Assembly: GCA_964406375.1 (NCBI GenBank)
Contig: CAYORM010000104.1
Span: 1 to 8,456 of the forward strand
DNA: 8,456 bases
From: CAYORM01 sp964406375
GTDB lineage: Bacteria > Pseudomonadota > Alphaproteobacteria > DSM-16000 > Inquilinaceae
Direction: 5' to 3'
The notes beneath the pieces were generated by a model. The model worked only from the letters and a program-made list of their open reading frames with translations. It did no database searches and was not told where the DNA came from. Both the position numbers and the translations under genes were made by a program. Of this stretch, positions 7,255 to 8,456 are shown piece by piece. The number at the start of each line of letters is the position of its first letter. Positions within the stretch are counted from its first letter, which is position 1.

Positions 7255-7743
7255 ATGTCCTTCATCGACCGCACCGCACGCAGCCTGCTCCTGCGCGAGA
7301 TCCTGTCGGGGCTGGCCCTGACGTTCAGCTACATGTTCAGGCCGAAGGCGACGCTGAACTACCCTTTCGAGAAGGGGCCGATCAGCACCCGCTTCCGTGG
7401 TGAACATGCGCTGCGCCGCTACCCGAACGGCGAGGAGCGCTGCATCGCCTGCAAGCTGTGCGAGGCGGTATGCCCGGCGCAGGCGATCACCATCGAGGCC
7501 GAGCCGCGCGCCGATGGCAGCCGTCGGACGACCCGCTACGACATCGACATGACGAAGTGCATCTATTGCGGGCTGTGCCAGGAGGCCTGCCCGGTCGATG
7601 CCATCGTCGAGGGGCCGAATTTCGAGTTCTCCACGGAGACTCGCGAGGAGCTCTACTACGACAAGCAGCGGCTGCTCGCGAATGGTGACCGCTGGGAGGC
7701 GCAGCTCGCCGCGAACATCGCGGCGGAAGCGCCGTATCGTTGA
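7255..7743 (+). CDS. nuoI: NADH-quinone oxidoreductase subunit I (TYKY; clusters N6a and N6b)
   Basis: NuoI is an 8Fe ferredoxin-type subunit that relays electrons from NuoG to cluster N2 in NuoB. The 162-residue protein has an N-terminal amphipathic part (about 1-30) that lies along the membrane surface in known structures, then two C-x2-C-x2-C-x3-C-P motifs. The first is Cys63, 66, 69 and 73; the second is Cys102, 105, 108 and 112. By family rule each 4Fe-4S cluster takes three cysteines from one motif and the fourth from the other. Blocks such as NYPFEKGPISTRFRGEHALR and the C-terminal YYDKQRLLANGDRWE are those of alphaproteobacterial and mitochondrial TYKY proteins. The gene starts 13 bases after nuoH, with GAGG at 7242-7245 nine bases before ATG. 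Confidence 0.98.
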   Translation: MSFIDRTARSLLLREILSGLALTFSYMFRPKATLNYPFEKGPISTRFRGEHALRRYPNGEERCIACKLCEAVCPAQAITIEAEPRADGSRRTTRYDIDMTKCIYCGLCQEACPVDAIVEGPNFEFSTETREELYYDKQRLLANGDRWEAQLAANIAAEAPYR

Positions 7744-7759
7744 AGGCGGGCGGCATCCG

Positions 7760-8365
7760 ATGATTATCCAAGCGCTCGCCTTCTACCTGTTCGCGACGAT
7801 CACCGTGGCGGCAGGCGCCATGGTGATCGTGTCCCGCAACCCGGTGCACGCGGTCCTCTTCCTGATCCTCGCCTTCTTCAACGCGGCGGCATTGTTCGTG
7901 CTGATGGGGGCGGAATACCTCGCGATGCTGCTCGTCGTCGTCTATGTCGGCGCGGTCGCGGTGCTGTTCCTGTTCGTCGTCATGATGCTCGACATCAATT
8001 TCGTCGATCTGCGCCGCGGCTTCGGCCGCTATCTGCCGATCGGCGGGCTGATCGGGCTGATCCTGCTGGTCGAGCTCGTCTTCCTCGTCGGTGCCTGGCA
8101 GGCGGGGCAGGTGGTGACCGTCCGGGTGCCGACCGGCGCGGGCGAGCCGAACAACATCGCGGCGATCGGTGATCTGGTCTATACGCGCTACGCCTACCTG
8201 TTCCAGGCGGCCGGGCTGATCCTGCTGGTGGCGATGATCGGCGCGATCGTGCTGACGCTGCGCAGCCGGCCGGGCGTGCGGCGCCAGAGCGTTGCCGAGC
8301 AGGTGGCGCGTCAACGTGCCGAGGCGGTCGCCATCCGCAAGGTCGATATCGGCAAGGGGCTGTGA
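7760..8365 (+). CDS. nuoJ: NADH-quinone oxidoreductase subunit J (ND6 homologue, membrane)
   Basis: NuoJ is a membrane-arm subunit next to NuoH and NuoK. Its third membrane helix, which carries a pi-bulge in known structures, is thought to help couple quinone chemistry to proton transfer. The 201-residue protein shows five hydrophobic segments (about 2-22, 28-48, 52-76, 91-113, 145-168). The conserved helix-3 region MGAEYLAMLLVVVYVGAVAV contains Glu52, Tyr62 and Gly64. The C-terminus after residue 170 is a charged cytoplasmic tail (RRQSVAEQVARQR) common in alphaproteobacteria. The frame is open back to 7598, but that stretch lies inside nuoI and is not NuoJ-like; homology begins at ATG 7760 (MIIQALAFYLFA). 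Only a weak ribosome binding site is seen (AAGG at 7743-7746, 13 bases away), so coupling to nuoI translation is plausible. Confidence 0.97.
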   Translation: MIIQALAFYLFATITVAAGAMVIVSRNPVHAVLFLILAFFNAAALFVLMGAEYLAMLLVVVYVGAVAVLFLFVVMMLDINFVDLRRGFGRYLPIGGLIGLILLVELVFLVGAWQAGQVVTVRVPTGAGEPNNIAAIGDLVYTRYAYLFQAAGLILLVAMIGAIVLTLRSRPGVRRQSVAEQVARQRAEAVAIRKVDIGKGL

Positions 8366-8369
8366 GGCG

Positions 8370-8456
8370 ATGACGATCGGACTGGGCCATTATCTCGTCG
8401 TCGCGGCGATCCTGTTCACGCTCGGCATCTTCGGCATCTTCCTGAACCGGAAGAAC
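8370..8456 (+). CDS. nuoK: NADH-quinone oxidoreductase subunit K, N-terminal fragment (3' end outside window)
   Basis: The first 29 codons of NuoK, the ND4L homologue, run in frame to the last base of the window. NuoK is a small three-helix membrane subunit (about 100 residues in the family) that lies between NuoJ and the antiporter-like subunits and carries glutamates of the proton path; those glutamates are beyond the window edge. The visible part, MTIGLGHYLVVAAILFTLG, followed by a short hydrophobic run ending in FLNRKN, matches the highly conserved family N-terminus: first helix and the start of the loop. ATG 8370 lies four bases after the nuoJ stop. AAGGGG at 8354-8359 is a likely ribosome binding site. 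Confidence 0.95.
   Translation, partial: MTIGLGHYLVVAAILFTLGIFGIFLNRKN

Noticed and set aside
6147..7274. Antisense open frame (375 codons) opposite nuoH, rich in Asp, Glu, His, Gln and Arg
   Set aside because: The hydrophilic composition is what results from reading membrane-protein codons on the reverse strand; nuoH on the + strand is unmistakable.
7598..7759. Upstream extension of the nuoJ frame into nuoI
   Set aside because: The added 54 residues are a shadow of nuoI; NuoJ homology starts at ATG 7760.
7487..8314. Antisense open frame opposite nuoI-nuoJ with many Asp/Gln/His repeats
   Set aside because: It is the reverse-strand shadow of hydrophobic nuoJ codons; the apparent repeats are not independent.

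Overview
The window is an interior piece of a bacterial nuo operon, which encodes the proton-pumping NADH:ubiquinone oxidoreductase (respiratory complex I, NDH-1). All ten genes lie on the + strand in the order nuoB (3' end only), nuoC, nuoD, nuoE, nuoF, nuoG, nuoH, nuoI, nuoJ, nuoK (5' end only). There is no intergenic stretch longer than about 16 bases. I see no promoter, terminator, RNA gene, mobile element, repeat array or CRISPR. Both ends cut through genes, so nuoA is expected just upstream and nuoL, nuoM and nuoN downstream.

The DNA is strongly GC-rich, with G/C-ending codons throughout, which also produces long open antisense shadows. Several traits point to an alphaproteobacterium, probably of the Rhodospirillales/Acetobacterales type, although the genus cannot be read from this window. 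NuoC and NuoD are separate rather than fused as in E. coli. NuoC carries the alphaproteobacterial LLPGDEKA ending. NuoG is short (685 aa) and lacks the N7 cluster motif. NuoF, NuoG and NuoI resemble the mitochondrial 51-kDa, 75-kDa and TYKY subunits.

Layout by function: 1-2042 (nuoB, C, D) encodes the connecting or Q module, with cluster N2 and the quinone-site residues His21 and Tyr70 of NuoD. 2039-6223 (nuoE, F, G) encodes the NADH-oxidising N module: FMN and clusters N1a, N3, N1b, N4 and N5. 6234-7241 (nuoH) is the membrane subunit that forms the quinone tunnel. 7255-7743 (nuoI) carries N6a and N6b, the bridge from NuoG to NuoB. 7760-8456 (nuoJ, nuoK) is the start of the membrane proton-pumping arm. 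Electrons run NADH > FMN (F) > N3 (F) > N1b/N4/N5 (G) > N6a/N6b (I) > N2 (B) > quinone (B/D/H interface).

The genes are tightly coupled. nuoD/nuoE overlap as ATGA and nuoE/nuoF as TGATG, and the other junctions have gaps of 4 to 16 bases. All expected iron-sulfur ligands are present and no gene is broken. I found no undescribed system here. The only mild departures are a long low-complexity C-terminal tail on NuoE, a short Pro/Ala tail on NuoC, and a small patch of unusual codons in nuoG.
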